Part shown: piece after piece, positions 23,201 through 35,299 of the stretch
Layout of the letters: every line of letters starts with the position of its first letter
How positions within the stretch are numbered: position 1 is the first letter of the stretch
Source: Zychaea mexicana
Lineage: Eukaryota > Mucoromycota > Mucoromycetes > Mucorales > Lichtheimiaceae
NCBI RefSeq assembly: GCF_025766255.1
Contig: NW_026516670.1
Coordinates: 248,001-312,000, forward strand
Direction of reading: 5' to 3'
Length of the DNA: 64,000 nucleotides
Program-made: the position numbers and the translations under genes
Notes under the pieces: generated by a model
Databases searched by the model: none
Told to the model about the DNA's origin: nothing
Seen by the model: only the letters and a program-made list of their open reading frames with translations

Positions 23201-25020
23201 AAAAACATACAGCGGTTATATCTCAAATTTTAATGATGGCAAATTTATTAAATGACTTTCAGCAAGATCAAGTCTTCATGCCAGCTAATTGCAATACGAT
23301 ATGATGTGATTCACTATTATGCGCGCAAAGAAATAACAGACTTTGATCGCTGTCTTGAATTCTTGTTGAGTGTAACCGCATAAGCATTTTCTTATATCCA
23401 TTATATAGTGCTTGTTATTCAAGATACAATAAGAGCTAATACTACCAAATCAAAGCGAAGCTACCAGCAAGTTTTTGTGTCCAAATCAACGCTCTTGCTG
23501 AGGCACATAGTGATAATCACACTCATATAGTCTTGCAAATGGCTCCACGACTCGATAATAGTACCAAAACTAGGCTTGTCCGCTGTGTGAATGCTTTCGT
23601 ATCAAAGTCCAGTATTGCTTCCCATATTCTGCCCTTTACGTCTAAATTGGTTTCGTGCTACACAAACCAGGCACATGACGACACAGGTTCCTTTCTAGGA
23701 TGAAACAACCGCTTTTTAGCACCAAGCATATAGTATCTTTGCTTCCACAACAATTAGCACAGTCAACATACAAGCCGTCTCGATCTCAACAGCCTCGTTC
23801 CCATTTCTACTTATGCTAGTATAATTGTATACGAGAATATAAAACCAAGCTTCCAACCGGAATTTATAGATTATTCTTTTACCTTCTTGCCGACTCACTG
23901 GGATGCTCTTGTTTCCCAGCATGTCACAGAAGCTAAAGAGTGCGACCATTACTGATCAATGTGGGAACTGAGAGCGACGTTTATCGATCTGGAGTTCCGT
24001 GTTCACATTTAGACATCTTCGTCTTCTGCTATGAATACGAGCCATGTGTAGCGAGTATAGAAACAGCAGTCCAGTCCGACAAATCAATTAGTTAGAATGG
24101 CTATTTTTCGGATCAAGTTCTGTAAAACATCTTCAAAATACATATATTTGTGGCGGGTATCATCGGTCGCATAAGAAACAATAACGTACTGTGATGTAGT
24201 ATTATTGTTCGAAAAGGGATCCTCTGGTATGAAGCGAACTGAGACTCACGCCTTCCAAACATTCCATTGTCCTGCCACGCATTGAAAAAGGGAAAAGTGG
24301 CATAAAACAAAGCTGATGATCGATAGAAACAGGGTTCCTCTGCGAAAGCACAGTAGCACACTTCGTTGCAAGTGGGAGATGCTACACGTATATTTGTAAA
24401 GGCAACGGCAGCCACCGTATATTAGAAGGTCGTGCATAGTGACGAAGAAGAGAGGGATATATATGAAATATAGACAAGACCCCACAATCACCACGACCCA
24501 CCGTTCAGGATCATCGGACCCGCGGAAAGGGGGGGAGGGGGCACATGAATGTGTGTAGCTTTCCTTCCGAAAATACCCCTGGTGCCATTGACCACTTTCT
24601 TTGTTTGCTACACACACGCACACACGCACACACACACAAACGGCTACTTACACAGGATGACCATGGCACCACACGCACCATTCTCTACTTTTCGCTAGCT
24701 GGATAGCATAGGGAGTCTCAGGCAGCTTATAAATTCCGGCTTCACATGGAAAAATGAAATGAACTCCACCGAGGGTTTGGATTGGACATCAGCAGCAAGA
24801 AATATAGTGGAGAAAGAAAAAAAAAGGTGACTGTCCTTGAAAATTCGACAATATAGCAGCTTGTCGAAAATCCAAAAAAAAAAAAAAAGGCGACTCAGTG
24901 GACTTGCCCGGGACCGCTTGGTATCTCTGGTCACCCTCTAATGGCAGGTAGATCACCTCTAATGGTAAGAAATCAAACCGCCTTCTCTCCAATAGTTTTG
25001 CCCTTGCCCTGGAGTAGCCC
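20260..25020. other. 4.8 kb AT-rich spacer without supported genes
   Basis: I find no gene, tRNA or terminal repeat here. ORFs are short and of random composition. A segment of higher GC (about 22560-22730) has a longer open minus-strand frame (..RSWFVNIAVDFIFMAQLVD..) that looks faintly protein-like and may be a relic. A CA-rich tract lies at about 24610-24640, and a purine/A-rich stretch at 24805-24890 precedes the glycine decarboxylase promoter. Confidence 0.4.
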
Positions 25021-25021
25021 G

Positions 25022-25028
25022 TATAAAT
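25022..25028 (+). promoter_or_regulatory. TATA-like box of the glycine decarboxylase gene
   Basis: TATAAAT about 100 bp upstream of the ATG, followed by a CT-rich leader (25050-25090) typical of highly expressed fungal genes. Confidence 0.45.
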
Positions 25029-25124
25029 TCCAGATGGACAAGGCCATTCTCTGCTTCTGTTCTTCTACTCCTCCCCTCTCTCGCTCTCTTCGCCACCTCA
25101 TTGGAGAACTTCTCTTATTGCACC

Positions 25125-28100
25125 ATGTTGTCTCGTGCTCTTGGTGCTCGTGCTATTTTGCGCGCAACCGCAACCGCCACCACTACCCGCCGTCTTGCTG
25201 TTGCCACTCCCCGCATGACTCGTCCTTTCGTTCGTCTGCAGCACACCTCCAAGCCTGTCTCTGCTCAGGTCTTCAAGCCTTTGGACACATTCCCTCGTCG
25301 TCACATCGGCCCCGATGCTAGCGAAGCCGACGCCATGTTGAAGCAGGTTGGCGCTAAGGATATCGACGAATTGTTGGCCAAGGCCATCCCTCCTTCCATT
25401 CGATCTCCCAAGCCTTTGGCCTTGAGTGAGGGCATGCCTGAACGCGAATTGTTGAAGCGTCTCAAGTCTATTGCTTCCAAGAACAAGGTCTATCGTTCGT
25501 ATCTCGGTATGGGCTACACGGATACTGTTGTTCCTAACGTTATCCTCCGTAATGTGTTGGAGAACCCTGCATGGTACACACAGGTAAGGAATGGAAGGAT
25601 AATACAAAGAACTGGAGGACGACGATGATTCAAGGGGGGGCTTTTGCTTATAGCCTAGTACACGTGGGGTATATATAACTGACGGCGGTGGTCTTCTGCA
25701 TCTATCTGTCCATTTTTGTAGTATACGCCTTATCAGCCAGAAATCTCACAGGGTCGTTTGGAGTCGTTGTTGAACTTCCAGACTATGGTATCGGATATGA
25801 CAGGCTTGCCGATCGCCAATGCATCCCTGCTGGACGAAGGCACAGCTGCAGCTGAAGCCATGCTTATGTGCTGGCAAACGGGCCGCCGCAACAAGAACAC
25901 GTTTATTGTCGATGAGAACTGCCACCCACAGACGATCGCCTGTCTGAAGACCCGTGCTGAATCATTCAAGATCAACGTTGTCGTTGCTGATGTGTTCAAC
26001 TTCAAGTTTGATGAGCACAAAAAGGAACTGTGCGGTGTGTTGCTGCAGGTAATTAATTATCTATCACGTCAATCTCAATTTGACATCCCGATCATGTTCC
26101 TAAGACTCTCACATGACGCTAACGATCAACACGGTATCTGTACTTACGTGAATGCAGTATCCCAACACACGTGGCACTGTACATGACTACGAGGCATTGA
26201 CGTCCACCGTGCATGCTGCCGGCGGTCAAGTCGCCGTGGCAACCGACCTGATGTCATTGGCCATGCTCAAGGCTCCTGGAGAGTTTGGTGCTGATATGGC
26301 TTTGGGTAACAGTCAGCGTTTCGGTGTCCCACTTGGCTTTGGTGGTCCCCACGCCGCATTCTTTGCATGCAAGGAAGACCAGAAGCGTCGCATGCCTGGT
26401 CGTATCATTGGTGTATCCAAGGATGCCAATGGCAAGCCCGCCCTCCGTCTTGCTTTGCAAACCCGTGAGCAGCACATTCGCCGTGAAAAGGCCACTAGCA
26501 ACATTTGCACTGCTCAGGCTCTTCTTGCCAACATGTCTGCCATGTACGCCGTCTATCACGGTCCCGAAGGTATCAAGTCCATTGCCGAACGCATCCACGG
26601 CATGACCTCAGTCTTAGCTCAGGGCGTCCGTGAATCTGGCTATGTCATTGAAAACGACGGTGCATTCTTCGATACCCTCTCCATCAAGGTCGACAGCGCC
26701 GCAGCCATTGTCCAAAAGGGTCTCGACAAGCAAATCAACTTGCGCGCCCTCAACGCCCAAACTGTCTCCATAACCTTGGATGAAACTGTGGGCCAAAAGG
26801 ACATTGTTGACTTGTTGAGTGTCTTTGCCAAGGGAAACGCACCCGTCAATCTGGAGCAGGTTGTCGCCAACGCCGCCGCCTCGTCTGAATCCATGATCCC
26901 TGTTCAGCTCAAGCGTACCTCCGCCTACTTGACCCACCCCGTCTTCAACACTCACCACTCGGAAACCGAGATGGTCCGTTACATCCACCACCTTGAGAGC
27001 AAGGATTTGTCGCTCGTCCACTCAATGATTCCTCTTGGAAGCTGCACCATGAAGCTCAATGCCACCACCGAAATGGTCCCCGTCACCTGGAGCGAGTTTG
27101 CCAACATCCATCCATTCGCACCCACCGATCAGACCGAAGGTTACCGCATCATGTTGGAGGAATTGGAAAAGGATTTGGAAGAGATTACTGGCTTTGATGC
27201 TGCCTCGTTGCAGCCCAACTCTGGTGCTCAGGGTGAATATGCTGGACTGCGTGCCATTGGTGCCTACCACGCTGCTCGTGGAGAGGCTCACCGCAATGTT
27301 TGCTTAATCCCCATCTCGGCTCACGGTACCAACCCTGCCTCTGCTGCCATGGCCGGTATGGACGTTGTCATTGTCAAGTGCGACGACAAGGGTAACTTGG
27401 ATATCGCTGATTTGAAGGCCAAGGTTGAAAAGAACAAGGACAAGTTGGCTGCTATTATGATCACTTACCCCTCGACCTTTGGTATCTTTGAACCCGGCGT
27501 TGTCGAGGCCTGCAACCTTGTCCACCAGCACGGTGGTCAGGTTTACATGGACGGTGCCAATTTGAATGCCCAGATTGGCTTGACCAAGCCCGCCGAGATT
27601 GGTGCTGATGTGTGCCACATGAACTTGCACAAGACTTTCTGTATACCCCACGGTGGTGGTGGTCCTGGTATGGGCCCGATTGCCTGCAAGTCTCATCTTG
27701 CGCCTTACTTGCCTGGTCACCCCGTCGTTGCAACTGGTGGTCAAAACGCAATTGGTCCTGTCTCGGCTGCTCCCTATGGCTCCGCTTCGATCTTGCCTAT
27801 TTCGTGGTCGTATGTCAAGTTGATGGGTCGTGATGGTATGACTGACGCTACCAAGGCTGCCTTGCTCAACGCCAACTACATGCTTAGCCGTTTGTCGTCC
27901 CACTACGATGTCGTGTATACCAACGAGAACGGCATGTGTGGTCACGAGTTCATTGTCGACATCCGTCCCTTCGTTCCCAAGGGTATTGAAGCTATCGATG
28001 TTGCCAAGCGTCTGCAGGACTACGGTTTCCACAGCCCAACCATGTCCTTCCCTGTCACCAACACGCTCATGATTGAGCCTACCGAATCTGAAAGCAAAGC

Positions 28101-28392
28101 TGAGCTCGACCGCTTCTGTGACGCCATGATTGCCATTCGCAAGGAAATCGAACAAGTGATTGAAGGCGCTGTGCCCAAGGACAACAACGTGCTCAAAAAT
28201 GCCCCTCACTCTCTCGAAATCATGATGAGCGACAAGTGGGATAAGCCTTACAGCCGCGAGTCGGCCGCCTTCCCTATGCCTCACCTCCGCAGCAACAAGT
28301 TCTGGCCTTCGGTCTCGCGTGTTGACGATGCCTATGGTGATCGTAACTTGATGTGCACTTGCCCATCGCCTGAAGAATACCTCGACGAGTAA
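25125..28392 (+). CDS. GCV2: glycine dehydrogenase (decarboxylating), P-protein of the glycine cleavage system
   Basis: Exons 25125-25583, 25722-26048 and 26158-28392; 1006 aa, the usual length. It decarboxylates glycine with PLP and passes the aminomethyl group to the lipoyl arm of H-protein in the mitochondrial matrix. Residues 1-45 are a presequence rich in Arg, Ala and Thr ([20 protein letters not shown]). The mature part begins FPRRHIGP, a conserved N-terminal motif. The PLP lysine is Lys754 in [18 protein letters not shown], and SLIPLG-type and GANLNAQ motifs flank it. Codon use is strongly biased to C/G-ending codons compared with the neighbours, which fits high expression. The long antisense frames over it reflect that bias. 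Confidence 0.97.
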
Positions 28393-28533
28393 TTTACTAC
28401 TTTATCTCTAGTTCCCTTGTGCTTAATTTCTTTTTGTTCCCCACTATTTGCATTAGACTGTATATACTTTTTATCATTTCAACATAATAACATTACCTAC
28501 AAAATCGATTTCAACAATGCAAACATATGTCTT

Positions 28534-28722
28534 TTATTTTTGTTTTGTTTCGGTGTATTTTGCATTGAGAAGTTCAGAAGGTGTTGACAGTGCGAGCCTG
28601 CGCTCTAAGATCTATGGGATGGGCGTCAGGACTGACTTTTAAACTTACGATACTACTTACATGTCCCTGTATACCATGTCTTCTGAGAGCGCGAACCACG
28701 AACAGTCGACTCCAAAAAAAAT
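28534..28722 (-). CDS. 3' exons of an unassigned minus-strand gene (candidate)
   Basis: An exon 28722-28661 follows a TATTTCAG acceptor. A 49 nt intron 28660-28612 comes next, with GTAAGT at its start and CTGAC plus CCCATAG at its end. The final exon 28611-28534 stops at TAA. Phases match, giving ..RALRRHGIQGH then ILERRLALSTPS... The intron is unusually well formed, which argues for a real transcript, but I could not find the upstream exons: the sequence beyond 28722 has stops. It could be a short gene, a pseudogene or a spliced non-coding RNA. The family is unknown. Confidence 0.3.
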
Positions 28723-29308
28723 CTGAAATAGTACAAGATATACAAATAGCTCTGTTCATCTGGATATACCACTACTTTTTTACTATTTTTGCATCCATTA
28801 GCATTGAAAAGCAATATTTATGATATCCACAGTTTTTAAAGCTTCTCTTGCCGCTATGTCCGTAAGACTCTGGCATTTTGGTACTTTTATATCGACCGCT
28901 TTCGTTGTTGCAGGTCGTATAATCGTAACAAGAGCTGGAGGAGGCGTCTAATATCTGCCCTTTATGTTAAGGAGTGGAAACTGCTCGCGGATCGGCTAAG
29001 CATGTTCAATTCATGCATTGTTCGCCGCGATTTATGTATAACTTCATATTGTACGCCTCGCAATATCTTTCAACCCAATTTTTACTTATGCTATCTAAGA
29101 TTCTCTTTTAGATAAAAAGAACACGTTTGCTTAAATGCAAGATAGTATACCTTACTACATCGATGGCATCTTCTGACGACCCAATTTAATTTGACCCTAT
29201 CTCTTGTCAGTCGTTTCATGGATTTCTGCAGTATTCAACAACAATAACAATTCCTCAGATGAGATTAGTCGTTTCCCAGTACTAACGTTAGCGGTAACCC
29301 AGAATCCG
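28723..29308. other. spacer, possible decayed exons
   Basis: No clear gene. A minus-strand frame near 28900-29010 has an Arg/Leu-rich helical-looking stretch (RRLLQLLLRLYDLQQRKR) broken by stops; it may be chance. Confidence 0.25.
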
Positions 29309-29477
29309 TTACAAATGTAAAGAATAAATACACGCCGTTACAAATCCACTCAATAGTGATATGAGTATAAATCCAGCGCCTCTCCACCATGGGTACTGTA
29401 TCTCATTGATCCGATTGTTAACTTTCTTTGAGGAAAGCTGTGGTCTATCTGGAGCTGAAGCAGGATTTATAACCGGT
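29309..29477 (-). CDS. last exon of a small membrane protein gene (candidate)
   Basis: After a TTCATTTCAG acceptor the frame runs 55 codons to TAA. A Pro/Ser-rich part comes first, then NNRINEIQYPWWRG and a hydrophobic segment (AGFILISLLSGFVTACIY) ending four residues before the stop. This is a good single transmembrane helix at the C-terminus, as in tail-anchored or small mitochondrial/ER proteins. The exon needs two bases from an upstream exon. The possible ATG exons near 29610-29650 do not join in frame, so the gene is incomplete here. It sits between the stops of GCV2 and MLH3. I do not recognise the family. Confidence 0.4.
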
Positions 29478-29684
29478 CTGAAATGAAGTGATTGAGTTCA
29501 TGTAAAAATCGAGGTTAAAAGGCTTTTGTCATTATTAACTTTGTGGCGACCAAAGGCAGCTTCTACTCAAAAGAAACAAAAGAAACGAATAGACAAGTCG
29601 AAATAACATGAGATAGCAGCTTACTAACATGAGTAAAATGGGGTATATGCATCCATGTTGAAAATAGATAGGATGAATAGAGAT

Positions 29685-32600
29685 CTATGTATAAAACCGA
29701 TCCCAATTGATCCGGTGTCGCCTTGGTCTGTTGCCGTCAATTGTAACCAAAGGAATCATGGATGGTCTTGATTGAAACGCAAGAAAATTAATTTAGTATA
29801 CCACGCTACTAGTTGGTGCAAAAAACTAGTGATTTGCACCTCTTTACCTTCCATGGACGCACTGAAAAGGAAATCGACAACTGGATAAAGCTTGAATAAG
29901 CCAGCGACATTGCTCTAAAGTTAGACTATCATTAAACATGATTGCACCACGACATGCTTTTGACCGTAGGATACGCATCATGCCACGAGGACAACCGTGT
30001 AGGTATGTAAAAGATTTGACTTCTTGGTCATTATCATTATCAGCCTCCTGAAACTGTTTTACACGGTCCAGCGAGTGTAGATGTTCACGAATAAGGTCAC
30101 GAAGCATGTCCCGGTTCACCATACATCGGTCTGCAATGAGGCGCGGTAAACGTGTGACGAGAACCTGGCCCTTCTTTTTCTTTTCAAAGTGCGGTGATGC
30201 GGCGCGAGTGGAAAAGTGTTTGGAGTAGCGCAAAATTTTGGTCGTCTCTGCATCTCCTTCTTCTTCGGATGGAGCCGGGACCGCAGTTAAAGCTGTTGCC
30301 GACGAAGACGTTGACAGACGAAATCCCCAGCGACCTAATTGAGTGGCATATTTTTGCGCCAATGCACATTCTGTGGATGACAAATCAATCGCTATCGATG
30401 GGTCAAGCTGTGTTGCTTCTGCTGTATCCTTGAGCGACCACAACATACGCTCTAGTTGAACGCGCTCATCGGCAGCATGTTGGTCCACAAGCAATAATTG
30501 GCCAGCATTTAGTTTGATTAGAATAAATTTGTTGTCGACCTGACCAAGCACCTTGGCGCCTTTCAATTGTTCCTTGTTGAGTCTGATAGCTGGTCCCTCG
30601 TGCTGCGCTGCTGCTGTTGTTGTTTCCAATGACGACGGCGTCGTTGATGTTATCGTTCTTGCTGTGTTACTAGGAGATAAGCCCATAGATGGATGTGTCT
30701 TACGCAACCTCGATCTATCAATGAAGCTTATCGCGCTTGTGCTTCTGCAGCCATGCACGACCCGAGTTTAGAAATCTTATTCTTTTTTCCGGGCAGAAAT
30801 AAATGAAAAAGCAGGTCATATTGCATACACATACCGACGCACTTCGTTGTTGTACAGCCAAGAACTCGATGCCACTACATGGGATGAAGATGTTTTCCGA
30901 CTTTTCCTTGATGTGGAGTCATCAACTTCGTTGATATGAACAAGTTGCTTGTAAGCTGCACTCGTTATGAAATTATGTGCACGTAGAAAGTTGGCAGCAA
31001 GCTGACGCACGAGACCGTGTAATCTGGGATGAATCTTGTTACGTAAAAGGTAAATAATAAGTGGAACATTACGAACTTTGTCTTTATTTCAGATTACATA
31101 TTGGTACTTTTGCAAATGGGGACATGTGCTAACCTTACCTTGTGTTCATCAAGAAGATAGAGTGAGATATCATGCGAGCTGATGTTTGGATCTTCAACAT
31201 GTATGACAAAGGCAGGATGCTTTTCGACTACGCCTAGTAGAGGAGACGCGTATTGTGAGCGCGAGGTCACCAAAGAGATTGGAAGCACTTCTTTGTACCT
31301 TTTCCCTTTTTGGATTGCTCCGTCTGAGTAAAATCGGTTGTGGGGTGTGGTTTGTTAATTGTTTTTTTTAATGTGCCGCACATTTGAGTTTAGCCGAATG
31401 CCGCGCTACATGTGAAGCCACGTTCGCAAAGCAGAAAAGAACTTTTACCATGATGGAACACCCCGCAAAAGTTTCACTAACCGTGCGATACAAGTCATGG
31501 CCGAGGTCGATGGGATGTTGATTGATATCTGTCAAACACAAAGAAAGAAGGAGTTAATTCGTGCCCGAGTGCCTTCGGACCAAAACGGTATATAATGGCT
31601 GCATACAGATAAATTGTTGGTTCTGGGTAATAAATGGAATGACCACATGTATCGTGTGAGAAAAGATAAAAAGGTTTCTTCCTTTCTTTTTCTGCCATAA
31701 TAAGACATCAATATACCTTGCTCGGACAAGGAGCGATCCCGAAAAGGCCTTGCAGCTTGATGTCGGTGTCGTCATTGTACTCAAACGATCTCATATTCTA
31801 CATGGTTGTTGCACAAAAGAACCCCAACAAGTCAGTCGCCCGCCAATTTCTCCGGCGAGGAAGTGTGTTACCTGCGCAAACTCATGGCCATAGAGACGAT
31901 GCAAGACATTCAAGTCCGAAGAGTGCTAGGTTTGAGGAAATAGCCAGATTTGGAAGAAATTACAGGTTAATGGTGTCGTGTGATCCTCAACCTCCACTTT
32001 CCCCCCCCCACCCCGACAAGAGGTATATTATTATTTTCAAAGAAGAGAAGGAAACCTTTTTCGTGGCCAGTAGCTTTGTGTCACGCTCCCGCAAGGTAAA
32101 CCCAACATGGGGAAAGGCCAATGCCATAGTGAGGATCCATCGTTTGATGGATTCGCTGGTGCGGTCGCCCGAGCTGAGGAATCGTCGTCGAACAGGAAAC
32201 TATGGAAACGGCGTAAGTTTCCATGGTAGAACTTTTCCTTTAGACAGGCAGCAATATTTACCTTGTAGAACAAATCTCGCACAACCACCGTCGTGCCCGG
32301 TTGCCGTGGCTGGGTGGGCGATGTTTCAACCAATCTTCCATCCTTTGTTTAACGAGGATGTAGTTCATCATGATTACCTCATCAACCATACGCGAAGTAC
32401 TAGTGCAGCATTTATTTCTGAGAATTACCTTCCATATCCCCATTTGGGCTTCGTCACACCGGCGGTGCCTTGAAATAATTTGGACTATTGCGATGTCTGC
32501 CAGACTAGCCAAGGCTGTACGATTTACCTCCCGCCCAGATATGACGGAAGGTTTTAGTAGCAGTTCAAGATTTCAGAGAACACTTCAAATGTGATGTGTT

Positions 32601-33166
32601 ACCTTGTCCTCGATAACCAAACGTACGAACATGGCCAAGATCGTCCAGCGTTTTACACTTTGACGTTGCTGCAGATGAAAAGGCAGATAAGCTTTCAAGA
32701 TAAGCTTTGGCAAAACATCCCAAAAAAGCAAAAAGACAACTAAAAGAGATGATGTTTGTGATTTGCACAGACCGTGTCGTTTAGCCAGCTGCGTCAGCTC
32801 GCTTGCTTCAATACCAGTTCCATCGTCATCCACTCGAACTGTGAATTTCTCCGCATCAAATGCAACGTCGATTTGGGAAGCGTCGGCGTCCAAGGCTAAG
32901 GGAAAAAGATAAGGAGCATTTATTAAAGCCAGCCGTCCAACCGTAACGCGTCATCCCAACGCTCATAGAACTGCCCTGTGTCTCGCACCATTTGTTACAA
33001 GCTCCTCCACACATTGCTGTACATTCGTAATGTTTACTGATCTACAGATCGGTAGAGTGTAAATATGTTTATTTTTTATTTAAAACCCGAGAGAAAAACA
33101 CGTAATTTAGACATACGCTCGCAATTGGCGAATGACTTGCGGCGGCAATGCAGCAATATAAGCCAT
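29685..33166 (-). CDS. MLH3: DNA mismatch repair protein MLH3 (MutL gamma endonuclease subunit)
   Basis: Fifteen exons: 33166-33117, 33041-32989, 32895-32773, 32668-32603, 32514-32429, 32342-32262, 32199-32056, 31925-31872, 31797-31717, 31622-31607, 31528-31478, 31323-31139, 31034-30835, 30744-29848, 29766-29685; 722 aa. The GHKL ATPase motifs are in order: ELVTNALDADA, DDDGTGI, RTFGYRGQALASLA, GTTVVVRDLF. The C-terminal metal site is DQHAADERVQLE (from residue 484), followed by ACRGAIMFND, CRFPFQCVHGRPS and a short tail. With MLH1 it forms a nicking endonuclease used mainly in meiotic crossover resolution and in some mismatch repair. Exon 10 is a 16 nt microexon that restores NQQFIYINQHPID. 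The Exon 11 donor (GTGAAA) is weak. The start is 598 bp from the divergent transporter gene. Confidence 0.9.
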
Positions 33167-33764
33167 TCTCTATGGTTTCGAAAGAAGAAAAATGGAAAAT
33201 TAAAAATTAAAAAAAGGCGGCGCCGCAAATCTCGAACCACTTAGATTTCTGCTATGAGCTAGTAGTAGCGTCTTTTCGGCGAGATACAAAAATCCATTTT
33301 TGCTTGTTTGCTGCTAAATTGCTCCCATTTATTTTCGCCTTTTCGGTCAGTAGGAAAAGTAAGAAGCGTAAGCACGGGTGGTGCTTGGACTCGTAAAATA
33401 CGATAAAGTTTCGGCAAGCGAGATGAAGGACGATGTCATTGCGCCGAGAAAGGCAAGTCCCTTACTTTCCCCGGCTACGTTTTTCTCACGGCTTTGAAAA
33501 GAGAAATTCAGAGATTGGGTGTCAGATAGCGGAGATCAAACAGGCCGTTCTATTGGTTACGTACCTTTTCTTATTTTCGCAGCAAGTGTCTAGTGATGGT
33601 CAGTAACTCCAATCGAAAAAAGACCGCCCACCCCGGTCTGTAACTTGCGTTGGAGATTGTCTCTCAGTTATAAATACTAGCCGCCTTCTCCACAAAAAGA
33701 AAAGGTTCGGTTCTAGCCTTCTCTACCCAGCTCTCCCTTTTTCTTTATTCTATTGTTATAGCAA
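33167..33764. promoter_or_regulatory. bidirectional promoter of MLH3 and the amino acid transporter gene
   Basis: 598 bp between divergent start codons. A TATAAATA box at 33669-33676 lies about 90 bp before the transporter ATG and is followed by a CT-rich leader. No TATA box is evident on the MLH3 side. Confidence 0.5.
33669..33676 (+). promoter_or_regulatory. TATA box of the amino acid transporter gene
   Basis: TATAAATA, 89 bp upstream of the start codon, with CT-rich sequence (33717-33745) between. Confidence 0.5.
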
Positions 33765-35299
33765 ATGTCAACCCCAGACTACGAGGTAACGAACAAATAC
33801 CAGGTGGAGGCTGGCCATCGCGAAGATCAAGCCTCGGTCGACTTTGAGAAATCCGTACATGAGATCCAAATCGAGCACGTGCCCGAAGGCACTGCTTCGC
33901 CAACCAAAGCCCTTTTCATGTTGTTGAAAGCCTTCGTCGGCACTGGTGTCATCTTTTTACCTGGCTCGTAAGTACACACACACACACACACACACAAAGC
34001 TTGTGCTGCATTTCTGTTCAAAATAGGAGAATTAAATCTGTATATGTATACTTTCTGCTCTAGGTTTAAGAACGGTGGTCTAGGTCTCTCTATTGGTCTG
34101 ATGGTGATACTTGCCATCATCTGTTTGTATGCTTTCCAACTTCTCGTCTGGGTCCACGCCCGTATTGGTGGCTCCTATGGCGACATGGCTGGCAAGCTGT
34201 ATGGTCGTGTCTGCCGCTACTTTGTGCAGTTCTTCTTGGTCATTTCGCAAATGGGCTTCGTCGCCTCCTATTTGATGTTCGTCTCGCAAAATATCAACCT
34301 GATTGCTGAAGCCTTATCTAACTGTGATCCTCCTTTCGAGAGCAAATACTGGATCTGGATTGCTGTTGCTTTCGTCATCCCCATCTGCTGGGTGCGCAAG
34401 CTTGCTCGTCTCTCATGGTGCGCAATCATTGCTGATGTCTTCATTCTCTTTGGCATCATTTGCTGTCTCTACTACACTGGCTCTCACATCCAAGAAAACG
34501 GTGTTGGTCCCAACATTGCTTCTGTCAACCAGCGCGACTTTGGTCTTATGATTGGTACCGCCGTCTTCTCCTTTGAAGGCATTGGCATGGGTACGTTTTC
34601 TCTTTATGTTTCCACAGAAACAGTCTTTCGATGTTTCCATAGGACCACCGCACAGTGACTAACCTTCTTGTGTTGTTTGAACAAACAGTTGTTTCCATCA
34701 TTGAAAGTATGAAGAAGCCCGAAAAGTTCCCTATGGTCCTGAACATTGGTATGCTCATCATCACCACAATCTTCATTCTCATTGGTGCCATCGGTTACAT
34801 TGCCTATGGTGAAAACATCGAAGCATCGATTGTCGCAAACTTCCGTACCGAAGCCTTGTCCGTCACCGTCCAACTCCTTTATTCAATTGCCATGATTCTC
34901 ACTTCGCCCTTTATGTTGTGGCCCCCTCTCACCATCATTGAGCGTGGCATCTTTGGCAGCAAGCGCAGCGGCCGTGTCGCACTCAAGTGGAAGCTCTCCA
35001 AGAACTTGGTTCGCTCGATCATTCCTTGTGTCAGTGCTGCTGTCAGTTTCGGTGTCGGTGCCGACAATCTCGACAAGTTCGTTTCGCTCGTCGGTATTGT
35101 TGCCTGTATGCCCTTGTGCTTCATCTTCCCTGGCTTGTTCCACTTTAAGTTGTGCAAGAACATCTATCTGCGTCTCCTCAACGTGCTGTTGATGTGCTGG
35201 GGTGCTGGTATCATTGTGTATACCTTGTACGTCAACATCTCATCGTGGATCGATCCTTCTCCTTCCGCTGCTCACGTATGCAGTCCCATGAACTACTAA
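33765..35299 (+). CDS. vacuolar-type amino acid transporter (AAAP family, AVT3/AVT4 group)
   Basis: Exons 33765-33967, 34064-34590 and 34689-35299; 446 aa. The family signature LLKAFVGTGVIFLPGSFKNGG (split for display: LLKAFVGTGVIF, LPGSFKNGG) opens the first membrane segment at about residue 50. About 11 hydrophobic segments follow, and SFEGIGMVVSIIESMKKPEKF is the conserved loop after segment five or six. The cytosolic N-terminus of about 48 residues is acidic. The family moves neutral amino acids across the vacuolar membrane with proton coupling; fungal AVT3/4 members mainly export from the vacuole. Direction and substrate are inferred from the family only. Intron 1 holds a CA repeat. It is shorter than yeast Avt3/Avt4, which have long N-terminal extensions. 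Confidence 0.9.
33972..33996 (+). repeat. (AC)n microsatellite in transporter intron 1
   Basis: About twelve AC/CA units directly after the 5' splice donor. Confidence 0.8.

Noticed and set aside
24246..24992. Overlapping ORFs upstream of GCV2 on the minus strand
   Set aside because: Cys/Val runs come from a CA repeat and Phe runs from A tracts. No splice-consistent exon structure is seen.
27304..28284. 326-codon open frame antisense to the glycine decarboxylase gene
   Set aside because: It mirrors a strongly C/G-biased coding exon. The product is His/Val/Asp-rich without domains, and the sense frame is a certain gene.
31718..32473. 251-codon plus-strand frame opposite MLH3
   Set aside because: It spans several MLH3 exons and introns and has no protein-like features. 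The MLH3 ATPase motifs on the other strand explain the region.
33221..33285. tRNA-like sequence with a GGTTCGAGA B-box-like motif (minus strand)
   Set aside because: No acceptor stem, D arm or T stem can be paired. The B box lacks the final C.
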